This document shows, one piece after another, positions 22,868 to 34,726 of a stretch of DNA of 64,000 nt. Positions within the stretch are counted from its first letter, which is position 1. Every line of letters begins with the position of its first letter. Origin of the DNA: Tetraselmis striata (lineage: Eukaryota > Chlorophyta > Chlorodendrophyceae > Chlorodendrales > Chlorodendraceae); the NCBI GenBank assembly GCA_006384855.1, contig VCJN01003488.1:1-64000 (forward strand). The letters are read 5' to 3'. The notes beneath the pieces are model-generated. The model ran no database searches. It had not been told where the DNA came from and saw only the letters and a list, made by a program, of their open reading frames with translations. The position numbers were made by a program, and so were the translations under genes.

Positions 22868-25263
22868 TTGAGGGTGACGAGGAGGACGACGACCCTCCCC
22901 CCGGTTCCACTGCAAAATCTCCCATGCACGCGGCGTTCATCGACCCGCACAACTGGATCGAGTACATCGCTACGGGCATACGCCGAGTTTATGCCACGTG
23001 TAGGACTCACCACCCATGGGATGTGGAACCCACGCAACGAGTGGGACCGCTACCTCAATGACCAGAAGAAGCACGTGACGCGCGACGAGCATCGCCACCT
23101 GCTACCTGCGCTATGAAGTTTTTACCGCCTTTGCGTACGCGGCGCTCGCTGACGTTGTGGTAACGCTTTACGCACAAAACGCCACCGCCCGCGCGACACC
23201 GCGGACACCAACGACCTACTCATCGACGACTCCGCAATTCGCACTATCGCGACGTGCGGGCATGATATTGAGGACTCGCCTATCTGAGGCGTTTTTAACA
23301 GCGCAGGAAGGCACATACCAACGAAGAGCGAGTCGCCGAGCGCTTCGTCTTCTTCCCCTTCTTCGACACCGCCGCCGCTGAGCGCTCCATCGATGGCGTC
23401 GACAACCTCGTCCTCAACGCCCTGGACGGAAAATGGCTCAAGTTGAGCCTCCACCAAGCGGCGGCAGCGGAGGGAGCGACCGCGGAGGGGGCGGTGGAGG
23501 GTGCAGCGGCAGCGGCCGCATCAAGGAGCAAGAGCGCGCAGAGCGAGCACAACGACCTACCAAGGAGAGGGTGGACAAGAACAAAGACAAGGACATGATC
23601 AAGGGCAAGCCTCAGCCCGACAACCATGCGAAGAATACTACTACCCCGCAAGCCGAGGAGGAAGAATGACGGTTTGCCTCGCCGGTCCGGGTCGTGCTAT
23701 CCATGTTCAAGCTACATGCGAAAATGCGTGCGGGGACAATGGCGGCAATGGCAAGACATCTCGGAGCGAGCGATAAAGTCCTACACTGGTTCCGGGAGGG
23801 TGCCCGGACCCCTTTCAATCACAACCGGCCCCCAACCCACTTCCACAACGGCATCGGCAATTCAGCATGCGGGACGCTAAGCCGGCGCGCAGCTCACCTT
23901 CCTCGAGTGCGAGGTTGCCCGCTTCGTGGCGTCCGGCGCGTGGGAGTTCGGCACATACCGCAAATGGGTGTCAAGACTCTTTTTGGTACCCAAACCATGC
24001 GCCAACCATTGGCATTGCATCATCGACCTAGGCGTGCTGCTCAACTCCTACTGTATGCGCAAGCGGCTCAAGATGGAGACTCTATAAAGAGTGCGCCACC
24101 TCACCAAGAAGAGAGAATGCATGTTCTTCTTCGACCTACTAGACGCTTTTGTGCCCTAGGCATCGAGGAGCGGACCGAGACTACTTCACCGTGGACGTCC
24201 GAGGTCAAATAGACGAGCTCGCCGGTATGCCGATGGGCTGGAGCCCTACTACTTCGTCACTACGCTCACCAAGGTATTCATCACCTACCCGCCTCGGCAA
24301 ACCCGAGCCCGAGCCCCCCTCATCGTCTACGCAGCCCACACGGAGCAAGCGCTACCTCCGGCTGACCAAGGGGAGAGGAGCGCGCATTCTCACGTACATG
24401 GACGAGTTCCTCCCCTTCTCCGCGTCGCTAGAGCAGGCGCTCCACCTCCGTGCCGGCGGTTCGCCAGCCTCCTCGACGCCTTGGGGCTGCAACGCAATCC
24501 CAAGAAGGGCTACTGGGAGCCATGCCAGTTTGGCAGGCAATTGGGGATGGCCATCGACTCAGCACCAGGTATCATCGACGCGCCGGCAGACAAGCTAGCC
24601 CGGCTCTCTCGGCATGCCACCCAGCTCATCGGCCAAACCACCCCGAACGCCTGGTGGCTTTCGGTGCGAGAGCTGCAGGTACTGGTATGGGAGGCGCAAT
24701 ACCTTTCTGGCGATTCCGGCGGCCAGATTCTCCTGCGGGAGCACCACTCCGTGGGCGACCGGTGGGGCGGGCGCGTCCGGATGACGCCGCCGCTCTACCG
24801 CGACATGCAGTGGTGGATATTGGTGCCCGATCAGGGTAACGGCAAGCCTATCCACCGCCCGGTGGAGACGGCCTATCACCACATCGACAGCTTAGAGTAC
24901 GGGGGGAGCGGGGTGTTGAACGGCATGCTAGAGGCGCGAGGATTTTGGGGGTCGGCGGAGGAGCGACAGCACATCACATGGAAGGGGCTAAAGGCGGTCC
25001 GACTCGCCGTGGAGAGCCTTCTCCCGTACCTCGCCGGGCGCAACTTCAGCATGAACGAGGACAATCACTCGGCATGTCACGTTCCGACGGGCCAAACCTC
25101 ACGGTCACCCGAGATGATGGCGGAGTTGCGACGGCTGTTGTGCTTGCTAGACTCGCACGGCTTCCAATTGCGCGCCTGGTACATTCGCTCGGCAACGAAT
25201 TTCTCGGCGGACAGTCTCTGCCGGCACCTCGACAACCGAGTTTTGATGCAACGTTGGTTGTAG
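22868..25263 (+). mobile_element. decayed DIRS-like retroelement (gag-like, RT, RNase H)
   Basis: The frame changes several times, so this is a relic. A gag-like part near 23,300-23,480 can be read as RFVFFPFFDTAA and IDGVDNLVLNALDGKW. RT follows: KVLHWFREGARTPF near 23,790, LFLVPKPCANHWHCIIDLG near 23,980, an RT active-site relic reading YMDEF near 24,400, and LGLQRNPKKGYWEP near 24,490. The RNase H domain at 24,850-25,250 is intact in one frame (HITWKGLKAVRLAVESLLPY, MNEDNHSACHV, SRSPEMMAELRRL, AWYIRSATNFSADSL). These motifs are typical of the DIRS group, which normally also carries a tyrosine recombinase; none was seen here. Confidence 0.8.
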
Positions 25264-26854
25264 TATGCCATATGACTTGGCCAGACGACCAGTGCCAATG
25301 ATGGCAACACTAGTTGTAGGAGTGGGTGGTGGCAACTTGTAACATTTTTTGTATTCTCAAAAACATTGCGGTCTTTTGTCTCTGCACCACCACTGTACAC
25401 CACCACCTTCCTCTTTGAGTCTCGACCGTGTGAGACTGTCGCAATCACAGGATCGATGTTGATTAAAGTCTGGCTTCAATCATGTATGTAGAGTTTCACA
25501 CTCCGCTAAACCATGTGTAGCGTTTATTCAATGAAAGGGCAAATATCATTATGTGTTCCATAGATTATTACCTTTTGGTTTATAGGTGGCACATTTTGCT
25601 TTTGCTAAGAAACGGTATGAGCTGGTCAGATAGTTGCGTAGGGAAGGCATTCATGCTACCTTATTTGGATGTTTTATTGTTTGCAACCCCTATTGATGTT
25701 GGTGCTTCAACTCTCGGCAAGAGAGTTCAATTCAAATTCATATCTTACATCACACTACGTGACTACTACTACGGGTTTACTCCTCAAGCGATGCTGTCTC
25801 TGGCCGTAGTCCGCAGCCGGCGCCATCGCGCCGGTGTGTGTGGCTGCTTGGAAGAAGGCGCGCCGTTGCGCCAACTGCACGTTGCTGGGGAAACCTGGCC
25901 AAGGTCACTACATACTCCCGCAACTGCCCGCTCCCCCCCCTTCCTGCCTGGCGTAGACGGCCCGGCGTAATCGCGGCGCTGTCTGATGCTTCCGATCGAG
26001 GTGTCAATGGCGATGTCGCGAGGAACTGCGCGGCAGATCGGCGCCGAGCCGGCGTCCATCAGCACCGCGATCGCGCGCGCCGGGCTCGGGCCGCAAAATC
26101 GGATTCATTATACAATGTAATGAAAGTTCACCGTCACTTTCAGTTTTAGAGGCAGTTAAATCCGCATGGTCAATTTGCCCAGAATTCCGGTCATAAATGC
26201 ATTTATGGAAAAGTACCCCAACTTTGCAAATTGCCACCCCAAAAGTACCCCAATTTGCAAAAAACCCTTAAATATACTTGGTTCACCGAAATTTCCTGTG
26301 GTAATAGTGCAAAGACCATGGGCAAATGCTGCCTTGTGCCAAATATGTCAATAATGTTTTGTGTTGATGGCCATTGAGTGAAGGACGAAAAGCCTGCGAA
26401 AATGGCATTATTTCAATCGTATGAATTATTGTCTTAAAATTCCATGTGCAGAAAATTTGGGTATTTCTTTTTCTAGAAAACCCGTTCCCAAATTCATCTT
26501 ATCGAACGTGCGACTAAATAAAACTGGAGAATTGGACATTATGCAGTATTTGCACGGGCATGTAATTTGGAGCGAAGAGTAACGAATGCAACGTCGGGTG
26601 CCATTGACAGTGTATTTCCGAATTTTATTGCACTTTGTAAGAGCGATCAATGCCGCACTATCAAGTACGCAGTACATCGTGCGCATAATGCGCCCGCGCT
26701 GGCTATGAAACTGCACTTCGCACATTCTGTTATTCCGGTATAATTTCGTTCAGAATACAAATATTACCCGTGGGCAGCACCATCGATGCCTGACAATGAT
26801 GTCAAGAGTAAAGACACGTGCTGTTCTCCATATTTCCATGAAATTTTCGCTGAT
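25264..26854. other. intergenic, no gene recognised
   Basis: AT-richer sequence without a supported gene. The first 200 bases may be the 3' end of the preceding retroelement. No terminal repeat was identified. Confidence 0.35.
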
Positions 26855-26862
26855 GTTGGGAC
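26855..26862. repeat. target site duplication, left copy
   Basis: GTTGGGAC directly precedes the CAGGGTT end of the MITE and recurs at 27268-27275 directly after the other end. Eight bases is the duplication length typical of hAT transposons. Confidence 0.8.
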
Positions 26863-27267
26863 CAGGGTTGGGCTGCAATCCACTTTCCAGTACTGCAGGC
26901 TGCAGTGCAGCACTGCAGGTTGCATGCAGGCTTCATTACGGCAGGCTGCAGGCAGGCTGTAGTGCAGGCTGCAGTGCAGGCTGCAGTCAACATGCTGCAG
27001 TACTGCAGGCTGCAGGCAGGCTGCAGTACTGCAGGCTGCAGGCAGGCTGCATGCAGTCAACATGCTGCAGTGCAGACTGCAGTAGCATTGAAACTGTTGA
27101 TTATAGGGAAGGGCGGGACAGAGAAGGGCATATATGTGAGGCACTTTGGGTAACTGCACTGCAGCCCCTTTTCGGGAAGTACTGCAGGCTGCAGTGCAGT
27201 AGCTTAACTGCAGGTAGGTTGCAGTTTCTGCAGTCTGCAGTGCAGTAGATACTGCAGCCCAACCCTG
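26863..27267. mobile_element. non-autonomous hAT-type MITE, 405 bp
   Basis: The left end reads CAGGGTTGGGCTGCA, and the right end is its exact complement, TGCAGCCCAACCCTG, giving 15-bp terminal inverted repeats. An 8-bp target duplication (GTTGGGAC) flanks it. The interior carries many copies of CTGCAG and GCAGGCTGCAGT in both orientations at each end, like the subterminal binding sites of hAT transposases. There is no coding capacity. Superfamily assignment rests on the CAGGG termini plus the 8-bp duplication. Confidence 0.85.
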
Positions 27268-27275
27268 GTTGGGAC
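27268..27275. repeat. target site duplication, right copy
   Basis: GTTGGGAC, identical to 26855-26862, immediately after the right terminus of the MITE. Confidence 0.8.
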
Positions 27276-27791
27276 CTGTCAATTGACAGATGACTGGGTC
27301 GGCCCGCACCCCGAATTCCCGTCGAATTCCCGCGCCCCGGTGGCCGTCGATTTCTAACCGGTCGATTTCTAATCAATTTCTAAACAAGCGCTGCCAGCTG
27401 TTCTCTGTTCTTCAGCGTTCTCTTTTGGGGTCACATGACCCCAGGATCATTTTTATGATTCTGCATAATGTACTGTGGTGAACCGGCTTCGCCAGTAACG
27501 TTTCTGCTTCCTTAATAATGTTTATACGGGTACCGGGTGCGCTTTGGGGGTACGCTACCGGGTACGCTACCATTATTTGAGGCGGCGGCAGCAGGTAGCG
27601 CTGCTGGCGGAGGGCACCAATCAGCAGCGCAGATCTGTACGCTGTACCGGGTACTGTGGTTTTTCCTGGGCACGTCCTCAGACAGGTTTCTCTTCTCACG
27701 CTACTCGGGCAACAACCCCAGCTTGGGGCCTTTTACAGGTGCAGGGTACATAGCCCAGCGTCACGGACGCAGACCGGCCGTCCCGGGAAGG
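27276..27791. other. promoter side of the bL33 gene
   Basis: No separate gene. The bL33 frame is open upstream to 27537, but the extra residues are low-complexity and unlike an L33 protein. They could hold a presequence if translation starts earlier. Confidence 0.35.
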
Positions 27792-27971
27792 ATGGCGGGC
27801 AGCAAGGCCAAGACGGGGCGGATCCTGGTTAAGCTGCTATCCAGTGCGGGGACCGGCTTCTTCTACGTCACCAGTAAGAACCCGCGCAAGACGCCCAAGA
27901 AGCTCGCCTTCGTCAAATACGACCCCAAGGTGGATCGCCGCGTCCTTTTTGAGGAGACCAAGCTGAAGTGA
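27792..27971 (+). CDS. organellar (probably mitochondrial) 50S ribosomal protein bL33
   Basis: Single exon of 59 codons that matches the whole length of bacterial-type bL33. It begins [20 protein letters not shown], contains FFYVTSKN and [10 protein letters not shown], and ends with Glu-Thr-Lys-Leu-Lys. bL33 sits on the large subunit near the E-site tRNA. The CxxC zinc motifs of some bacterial L33 forms are absent, as in mitochondrial L33 (MRPL33). The start at 27792 gives the standard family length without an obvious cleavable presequence, which is usual for mitochondrial L33. The frame is open further upstream. A poly-C run follows in the 3' region, and a TGTAA element lies about 260 bases after the stop. 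Confidence 0.88.
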   Translation: MAGSKAKTGRILVKLLSSAGTGFFYVTSKNPRKTPKKLAFVKYDPKVDRRVLFEETKLK

Positions 27972-29243
27972 GGCGGCCTGCTTTTGCCACAGAGCTGGTG
28001 TATCGAGCCGGCGCCCCCCCCCCCCCCCCCCCCACCTACTCGCCCCCCTCTCACCTGGGATGCCAGCCCTGCCAGCAGAGCGCGCGCCAGGCCAGCTGCA
28101 AATAGTGGGCGGAGCTCATATGCGGCAGGCGTAGGGCTGGGTGCCTTTACACCCATGTGATCCCAGCATGTTTCCCCTCCCAGCTTGAGGCACTGAGCTC
28201 CGCCTCCCCTGCCAGTGCGCTGTGGGGAGTGTAACCGGCGGGATGTCAACACTCCAATTCATGCACGAGTAGATGCCCACCCACATACCAATTTCATCTG
28301 TGGCAGCAACGGGCTGATGGGCTGGGCGCACGCTCGGGGCAACTGCCTGCGGGGTCTGCAGAAGGAGTGAAATCAGGGCGTATGTGAGGGAGGGAGGGGT
28401 GTGAGCGGGTGTTCCGGACAGGGGAGGCAGTTTGGCTGGCGGGGACGGGAGGCAGCGCGGAAGCCGGCTAGGAGACGCTCGCTGTTGTTCCCAAGCTGTT
28501 GTGCAGCGCAGTGGGTGTTGACCCACCCGTGCTGCTCCGCCTGTCAGACACGTTCCTGCCACTGCTGCCGCCGGCTTCCATTATCTGGTTTTCAGCACGC
28601 AGGCACGCGCTGTGGCACTCCTCTGAAAGCAGTCTGTTACCTGCATCCGAATCAACGGGTGTAGCTATAGATGGGGTAAGCATTGTCACGACCCCTAAGA
28701 TACCCCCAGTAAAAGTCTCCGGCGTGCACTCTCATTCTGGTGATGAATGCCCGTCCCACTTGGCCATCATCACACAGAAAGCAAATGGCATGACTGCATC
28801 GCTGCACCGGGACAGGTATCGCGGCTTGCATCCCATTGCATGCGTGTGGGGATGAACTCGCATCGCGAAACCGAGACACGCATGGTTACTTGGACTTGGG
28901 TGTACCATCTGGTAGGACCATGCTTCATCCCGGCTGCGAGAGCATGCCGAGGCAGCTTTGGCGTGTTTGTGAAATCGAAGGCCCCTTGCAGAGTGTACGT
29001 GCAGCTGCGTGCTGCTGGCAAACAGCAGTGGGCTGTCCAACCTGTTTCACAGGGAGGGAATGCTTGCCTGCGCTATCTATGTGCAGCCCATTCTCAGGGT
29101 TTACTCTTGCAGCGCTTACAGGCATCACGCATGACGGTGCCATTTTTTCTCGTTGCTGCTGGCGCTCACATGGCTTACCGACCTTTGAGGAGCGCGGGCG
29201 GTGACGATTTAACCCTGTCCAGTGTGTTGGCAGCGTTGGCGCG
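27972..29243. other. intergenic between bL33 and the kinase gene
   Basis: Holds a poly-C tract at about 28,014-28,032 and the converging 3' regions of the two genes. On the minus strand a TGTAA element at 29116-29120 lies about 125 bases past the kinase stop. Open frames here lack recognisable domains. Confidence 0.35.
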
Positions 29244-31310
29244 TCACCGCTGTTTCATGCTCTGGGTGCGCCGATGCAGGCTGAGCTTCATATTGTTGTG
29301 GCGCACGTCAGGGCTTTCGACTGCGTCATCGCGCCGCGACTGGAAGCGTGGGACGGAGTTTATGGCGCGGGTGAGCACTGGCCGTGGGCTGAGCGGGTTG
29401 TGTGCAGATGTGGTTGCACCGCTGCTCGGGGTATCTGTCGTGGAGAAGCGCCGGTGGGAGCTCATCCGCCGCAGCGCTGCCGAGCCAGCCAGCACAGCCG
29501 ACCTCATCACTGAGCGCAGCTTCTGCGCCAGCGTGTTAGCCATGTTGGCCAGCGCGCCGCTGAGCACCGCGTTCTGGGTGCCTGTGAACCACGGGTGCGC
29601 GAGTACCTGCGCAGCCGTTAGCCGTTTGCTGGTATCTGGCTCCAGTAGGCCGTGCAGCAGCGCCTTGGCCTCGGGCGACACGCTGGCCCACACAGCGTCG
29701 TCCATCGAGAAGCTGGCCGCACGGATGAGGTTGAACAGCTCTGGCTCGCTGTCGCTCATGAAGGGCGGGTACCCGGCCAGCAGGATGTGGAGGACCACGC
29801 CCGCGCTCCACATGTCCACCGGTGGCCCGTACGGGTTTACGCCCGCCTGCCTTGCTGCAGTCAGCACCTCTGGCGCAACGTAGATCGGCGTACCGACCAC
29901 AGACGTGGAAAGCTCGGGGATGTCCACGTGCTTGGCCATCCCGAAGTCAATCAGCTGCACTGAGGTGACATCACCGGGCTCCTTCAGCATTAAGTTCTCC
30001 AGCTTGATGTCCCGGTGCACGATGCCCTTCGCATGAATGTGCGCCAATGCGAGCGCCAGCTTCTCAAAGCATGCCTGCGGAAACCAGCACATTTCCAAAG
30101 TGTGAAAGGGAGGCAGAGTTTCAGCGGTAGGGTAATGAGAGGCATGCAATTGCGAGGCATGCATGCGCTGGGCGGAACCCACCCGTGCGTCCTGCTCGGT
30201 GTACGTTCCCCGGTTGACCAACGACTGCAGCAGCTCGCCGCCCGGCAACAGCTCTGACACAATGTACATCTTGCCCCCCTCCTCGAATGCAGCCTCCACC
30301 TTCATGATCGCCTCATGGCTCAACTTCCGCAGGATGGCGAGCTCTCGCTTGGCGATCACCAGCGATGCCTTGCCACCCGGCCCTGTGTTCATGATTTTTA
30401 CTGCAAACTTCGCCTTGGTCTCTCTGTTTGTGGCCAGCTTCACTGTGGAGAACGCGCCGCGCCCCAAAGTCTGCCCAACCTGTGATCACCCCGCCAGCAA
30501 GCCAGAAGCGCATTCTTAAAAACGGAACACGCAGTTCAGAGCATGACCTAGACAGGAGTACACTTTGAGTTCCGCCCCTCTGAAGTATGAACAGTTAGGG
30601 CGGGCAACCCAATTGCTCTGCCCACTGTTGCCTCATTTTTATAAAGAGTTCAAGGTCGAGCCAGGCCCGCGCACCTTGAAGCGCTGCCGAAACTCGCCAC
30701 CCTTAGATGACGGCGACACATAGCTGACGCCACGAACGCCGCGGGTGCCCTTGGCATCCTCCAGCAGCTGCTCGTGCGTGCGCCCCGTTACCGAGCATGC
30801 CTCCTGTAGCACCGGCGCGGCCAGGGCGGGCCTGGTTGTACCCACGCCAGAGTCTGGAGGCGGCGCTACCACAGCTCCGTCCGGCGCCTTCGCCAAGGCG
30901 GTAGGCGTCATTTCTTTGGCGCTGTCGCCGGCTTGGAGTCGCAACCGGCCTTGCATGCCAGTGCCACTCCCAGGTGCGCCACCGTCGGAGCTCGGGCACG
31001 GCGTAGACCCGGCGGCCGCTTCGCCCCCCACCTGCGCTTGCGACTCTCGAACCTCATCACGCAGCGCGTGCACTTGCCCACAACCCGACCCTTCAGATTT
31101 GTCTTCCGAATTTCCCCCAGATTCATGAGTTTGAGCGGCACCCCAAACCGGACCGTCGACAGGTTGAGCGGACGAGCCCGGGGGTGCATTCGTATCTGAT
31201 TTTTCGTGCGTTCCTCCTCCCGGCGCGCTGCCGGCAGGTGCAGCACGATGGGCGCCCCCCTGCGTTGGGGACACCCGCCAGCATCCGCCTGTGCTGCAGC
31301 TGGCGCCCAT
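29244..31310 (-). CDS. CaMK/CDPK-like Ser/Thr protein kinase with N-terminal myristoylation signal, 3 exons
   Basis: Exons 31310-30675, 30479-30183 and 30074-29244 join in frame. The chosen start gives MGASCSTGGC, which fits an N-myristoylation site (Gly2, Ser/Thr6) with nearby cysteines for palmitoylation, so membrane attachment is likely. A roughly 200-residue low-complexity region follows, then a complete kinase domain. Glycine loop LGRGAFSTVK, Lys in FAVKIMN, catalytic HRDIKLENLML, DFG in LIDFGMAK, APE in YVAPEVL, and VDMWSAGVVLHILLAGYPPF are all present. After the kinase domain comes a helical, basic segment (MANTLAQKLRSVMRSAVLAG) like the autoinhibitory junction of CDPKs, but no EF hands follow. 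The family is CaMK/CDPK-related; whether it is calcium/calmodulin-regulated is inference. Confidence 0.88.
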
Positions 31311-33514
31311 ATCTATTCCAGCGGTACACCTGAAGTTGCCGCCGTGAGAAGCAGCGAAGGGGTAGGTCGTGCGTGCTGCAGGGACTATCACCGCGACGGG
31401 CCGGTTCCTGGCCAGCTGCTCGCGACGAATCAAGTGCACCCCGTCAGCAGCATCTCATCCAGCACAGCAAACCTATAAATCTTAGGACTTCTGCTCCGAG
31501 ATGGACACACAGCGACTATTAAGGCCCAGTTTTTCTGTTGTGCAACGCATACAAAAAACGTACAGTGCGTGACGGACCAGGTGCGTCGCGTCACCTCACG
31601 TGGGTCACCGCATGCCACCACTGTGGTCAGTGTTGTGGGTTTGTGGTGTTGTGGTGCTACCCTCCCAGCCAAGGCGACCGGGTCCGGTGGGCTCGCAACG
31701 CAAGGTAGCCGCAGCTTGATTCCACGTGTTTTCAGCGTAGGGCATAGAAATACCCTGTAAAACCCTAGATGTGCACATCATACGTGCGATCTCACGCATT
31801 TCCGTGATTGCATCTAGCAATATGTAGCATTTCACCAATGCGCGATGTAAATGCGTATGCGTCCACCATACGCCATCGCATTCATTGTGCGACTACTAGT
31901 CGCTATGGGCGGCTAGCTCGAGGGAAGATGAGAATATGTGCTCACAGGGCGGCAATCAATTTGGCGACATGTGGCGTGCAACCTGCGCACGGATTAAGAC
32001 CCACACGTTCATTACTTTTGACGCTTGTAGTAGTGCAGGCTGCAGCATAGTGAAAATAAAATGTAAGTACACATGGCAGCAACAACAAGATCATGCAGCA
32101 GCACAAGTCACCTGATTTCCCAGCACACAAGCAGCACAGCGCCGGGATATGCTCCCTGGTGGGGTTAGTCTGTGTGTGCGTGTATTAGTCCAACTCCATT
32201 GCTGAAGAACACGTCAATTGTCTGATGACGAATTCGTCATCACAGACAATTGACGAGTGGTCCTGGGGGAGATTCTCATCCAACGTTTACATTGCTGCAT
32301 TCCGCACATGATGATGTCCGACTGCTGGCCATCGGTGTCCGCCATCCTTGCGTTGGTGGCTGGGAACGAGGAGAGAAGTTCATGGGCTATCCGAGGGCGA
32401 CTGCCCACCCTAGGCAAGCGCCATTGCTAACATACAACCACGGAATGCAACACGGCTGCATGGACGGCTGGCAGCGGCCAATGTTGCAGCTCAGCCCCAG
32501 GCATGTGGGCAGATACAGCTTAATTACGCGCGAATGAAGTTGACATATACGCGAATGAAGTTACCCCCGAGCGACTGCCCCCCCCCCAACTTTTAGCCGA
32601 AATCGGCCCATAAAACGGTATATAAATTCGTATCGGCCTATTATTATTTATCCGTTATTTTGGTCGAAAATCGTGGTGCTGTACCCACTCTGTACCATGT
32701 AGTATTATATTAGAATGTACTACACCGCGCAATTGCTGTAGTGGACGTTTCCTATATTGCCTTTTTGGGTGGTTTCCTGATCGCCTTTTGCAGCTAGCTC
32801 ATGTAACTATTTATTAGAATACATCAGTAGTTTTAAATAATTGCTATCTATCGTCTCAAAGCGGTATTTGCATGCAAGCTGTAAACGCAACGGTACCGCA
32901 GACTTCCTCGTGTTTATTCTGATCTTTCTATGTCCTGGACGGTGGCTGAGCTGGTTTGCTGCTGTGGTACTAGTTGGTGATGAGCGCCAACAGAGTACCG
33001 TCAGTCCCCATGACCTGGCCCTGAGGGCCTTGGATGCTTATCGACACTAAAGTGAAGTCAAGTCTAGACAAAGTGGCAACGGACTTGTCACAAAGTATTG
33101 TTTGCTGGCAGCTCGGTTCAAGGAGCAAAAATGTGGGTTCCCATCATTAGCCCGCCGGCACCGCCCAAATGGCCATTCAGGTACTGGTTCTTCAATCAGA
33201 ATCCACAAACCAGACTACGTCCACACGTAGCAAATGATGCGCCTGCTTACCCGTCACAAAATAATGGGCATACCAGGGTGTAGAGCAATACCTACCGGCA
33301 GTCATGGGCCCCAACGGCGGGGAAATGGCATCTCTGCATAGGCCCATACTAGCCAAATCTTGAGGATACTACCTTCACTTACGGGCGCGTTGATTGGCTG
33401 GTACGAGGGTTACGTCGAAAAGATACATCTCCATAGATACCTGTTGCCAGCAGACAAAGGCTGGCACCAGTGAACACCCCCAGACGCTCACATCCCACAC
33501 GAAACACAAATGTC
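31311..33514. other. intergenic, no gene recognised
   Basis: The 5' part is the promoter side of the kinase gene. The rest shows no coding support. It contains a 42-bp palindrome at 32213-32254 and AT-rich stretches near 32.6-32.9 kb. Confidence 0.4.
32213..32254. repeat. 42-bp palindrome
   Basis: GTCAATTGTCTG and CAGACAATTGAC face each other around ATGACGAATTCGTCAT, giving an almost perfect inverted repeat with two unpaired bases. It can form a stable hairpin or cruciform. It may be a footprint of a palindromic element or a dyad binding site; nothing nearby decides this. Confidence 0.8.
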
Positions 33515-33701
33515 TGATCTAAACTAGTTTATGGGGTTTCCATCCTTGACCTAACCGCTTTGTAGCTACAAGTGCTGCTCAGTGGTACGGGAACTAGTAA
33601 CTGTTGTTGCCCCCTTTGTTGGGTGCAGCACGAGTAGATATAAAAGCAGCCAGAACAGCTGAGCCTGCCATCTTCCAGTTTTCGCTGCGTTCCACGCAGC
33701 G
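33515..33701. repeat. split direct repeat A1
   Basis: 187 bp, starting TGATCTAAACTAGTTTATGG and ending at GCTGCGTTCCACGCAGCG (itself a small hairpin). The same sequence is at 36211-36397. It contains TATAAAA. Confidence 0.9.
33639..33645 (+). promoter_or_regulatory. TATA box within repeat A1
   Basis: TATAAAA lies about 170 bases upstream of the gag-like start codon at 33815, so the repeat may carry the element's promoter, as in LTR-like ends. The same box recurs in A2 at 36335-36341. Confidence 0.5.
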
Positions 33702-33814
33702 ATGTAAAAACTGTCTCGTAACCCGTTGCGAGCAAGGTCACCCCAGGTTGTTCAAGACCACACCCGGCTCGCCACCCGAGTGTGATATTCTCGTCCGTAC
33801 GTCCGTGCGTTACT

Positions 33815-34690
33815 ATGCCAGATGGAGAAGAACCCGTCGCCGAGCCGATGTTGGGGTCGCTGAACGCAGATATGAGGGCTCCGTCTTCATTACTGCGAGA
33901 TTCGGCTACAGCTATGGCGCAATTGACGGCTCGTGATCGCGTTGTTGGTGGGGAAGGGGCACATGGCTCCGGCTCCGGGCAGCGCATTGCGGGACAGCCG
34001 ACAGGCAGCGGGGGAGCCGCAGAGCGCCCCGACTTGCTAGAGCTAGCCCAGAGCGGCCATGTCGGAGCAAAATCCGTGAGTGCCGAGGATGACTACCTCG
34101 CGGTGCCAGAGCTACTGCAGAGAGCAGAGTCTGGTTTAGAGGACGTTCAACCGGTCAGCCGAGCGCCAGGACCCTTACCCCTGAGTGCAGACCTAACGAA
34201 CGAGTACCTCAAGCAGGATGACCGGCGTTTGCCGACCCAGGAGGAGTACATGTGGATGTCGTGTTTCGGGGCCTACACGGCCGCACTTTTCGTGGCTCTC
34301 GACGAGCTGCTACCTTACGCCCTGTTCGTTAACCAGGACTTCACCCCTTACCTCGCGAGAGCTCGGAGTCACGCCGAGGCCATCGCCAAGGCGTTTCGTT
34401 TCCGTCCGGCCTTCCTGCGGAGGCCGAATGAGAGCAAGCGTGTGCGTGATGACCAAGGTGTTCTGGACGTGCTGCTAGCTCAGCATTTTCAGCCTGCTTC
34501 GGAGCATCTGGGTTCCGCGATTTTTGGGGACCTCACGAAGGACTGCGAGGGCCGTGTCTTCGCGGCGACTGTTGCCAGCAGGGCAAAGGCGACCGCTACT
34601 GCTCGAGTGGCGGCTGCAGCTGCAGGTCGCGGGCGTGAGCGAGGACGTGGCGGTGGGCGTAGGCGTGGCCGCGAAGGAGAGCGCGAATGA
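33815..34690 (+). CDS. gag-like protein of the split-repeat retroelement
   Basis: Intact ORF of 291 codons from the Met at 33815 (the frame is open to a Met at 33782). The middle region (EEYMWMSCFGAYTAALFVAL, then LFVNQDFTPYLARARSHAEA) is alpha-helical and looks like the capsid region of DIRS-group gag proteins. The C-terminus is an Arg/Gly-rich tail (GRGRERGRGGG) suited to nucleic-acid binding. There is no zinc knuckle. No individual residue assignment is possible; the family call rests on composition, position after repeat A1, and the neighbouring recombinase-like remnant. Confidence 0.6.
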   Translation: MPDGEEPVAEPMLGSLNADMRAPSSLLRDSATAMAQLTARDRVVGGEGAHGSGSGQRIAGQPTGSGGAAERPDLLELAQSGHVGAKSVSAEDDYLAVPELLQRAESGLEDVQPVSRAPGPLPLSADLTNEYLKQDDRRLPTQEEYMWMSCFGAYTAALFVALDELLPYALFVNQDFTPYLARARSHAEAIAKAFRFRPAFLRRPNESKRVRDDQGVLDVLLAQHFQPASEHLGSAIFGDLTKDCEGRVFAATVASRAKATATARVAAAAAGRGRERGRGGGRRRGREGERE

Positions 34691-34726
34691 CGGTGTGGGG
34701 CGCCTTTCGTCGGAGCTGCTGGAGCT

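Noticed and set aside
26863-27267. repeated short units that might suggest a CRISPR-like array
   Set aside because: The units are overlapping CTGCAG variants in both orientations with no regular spacers, inside a transposon-like structure of a eukaryote.
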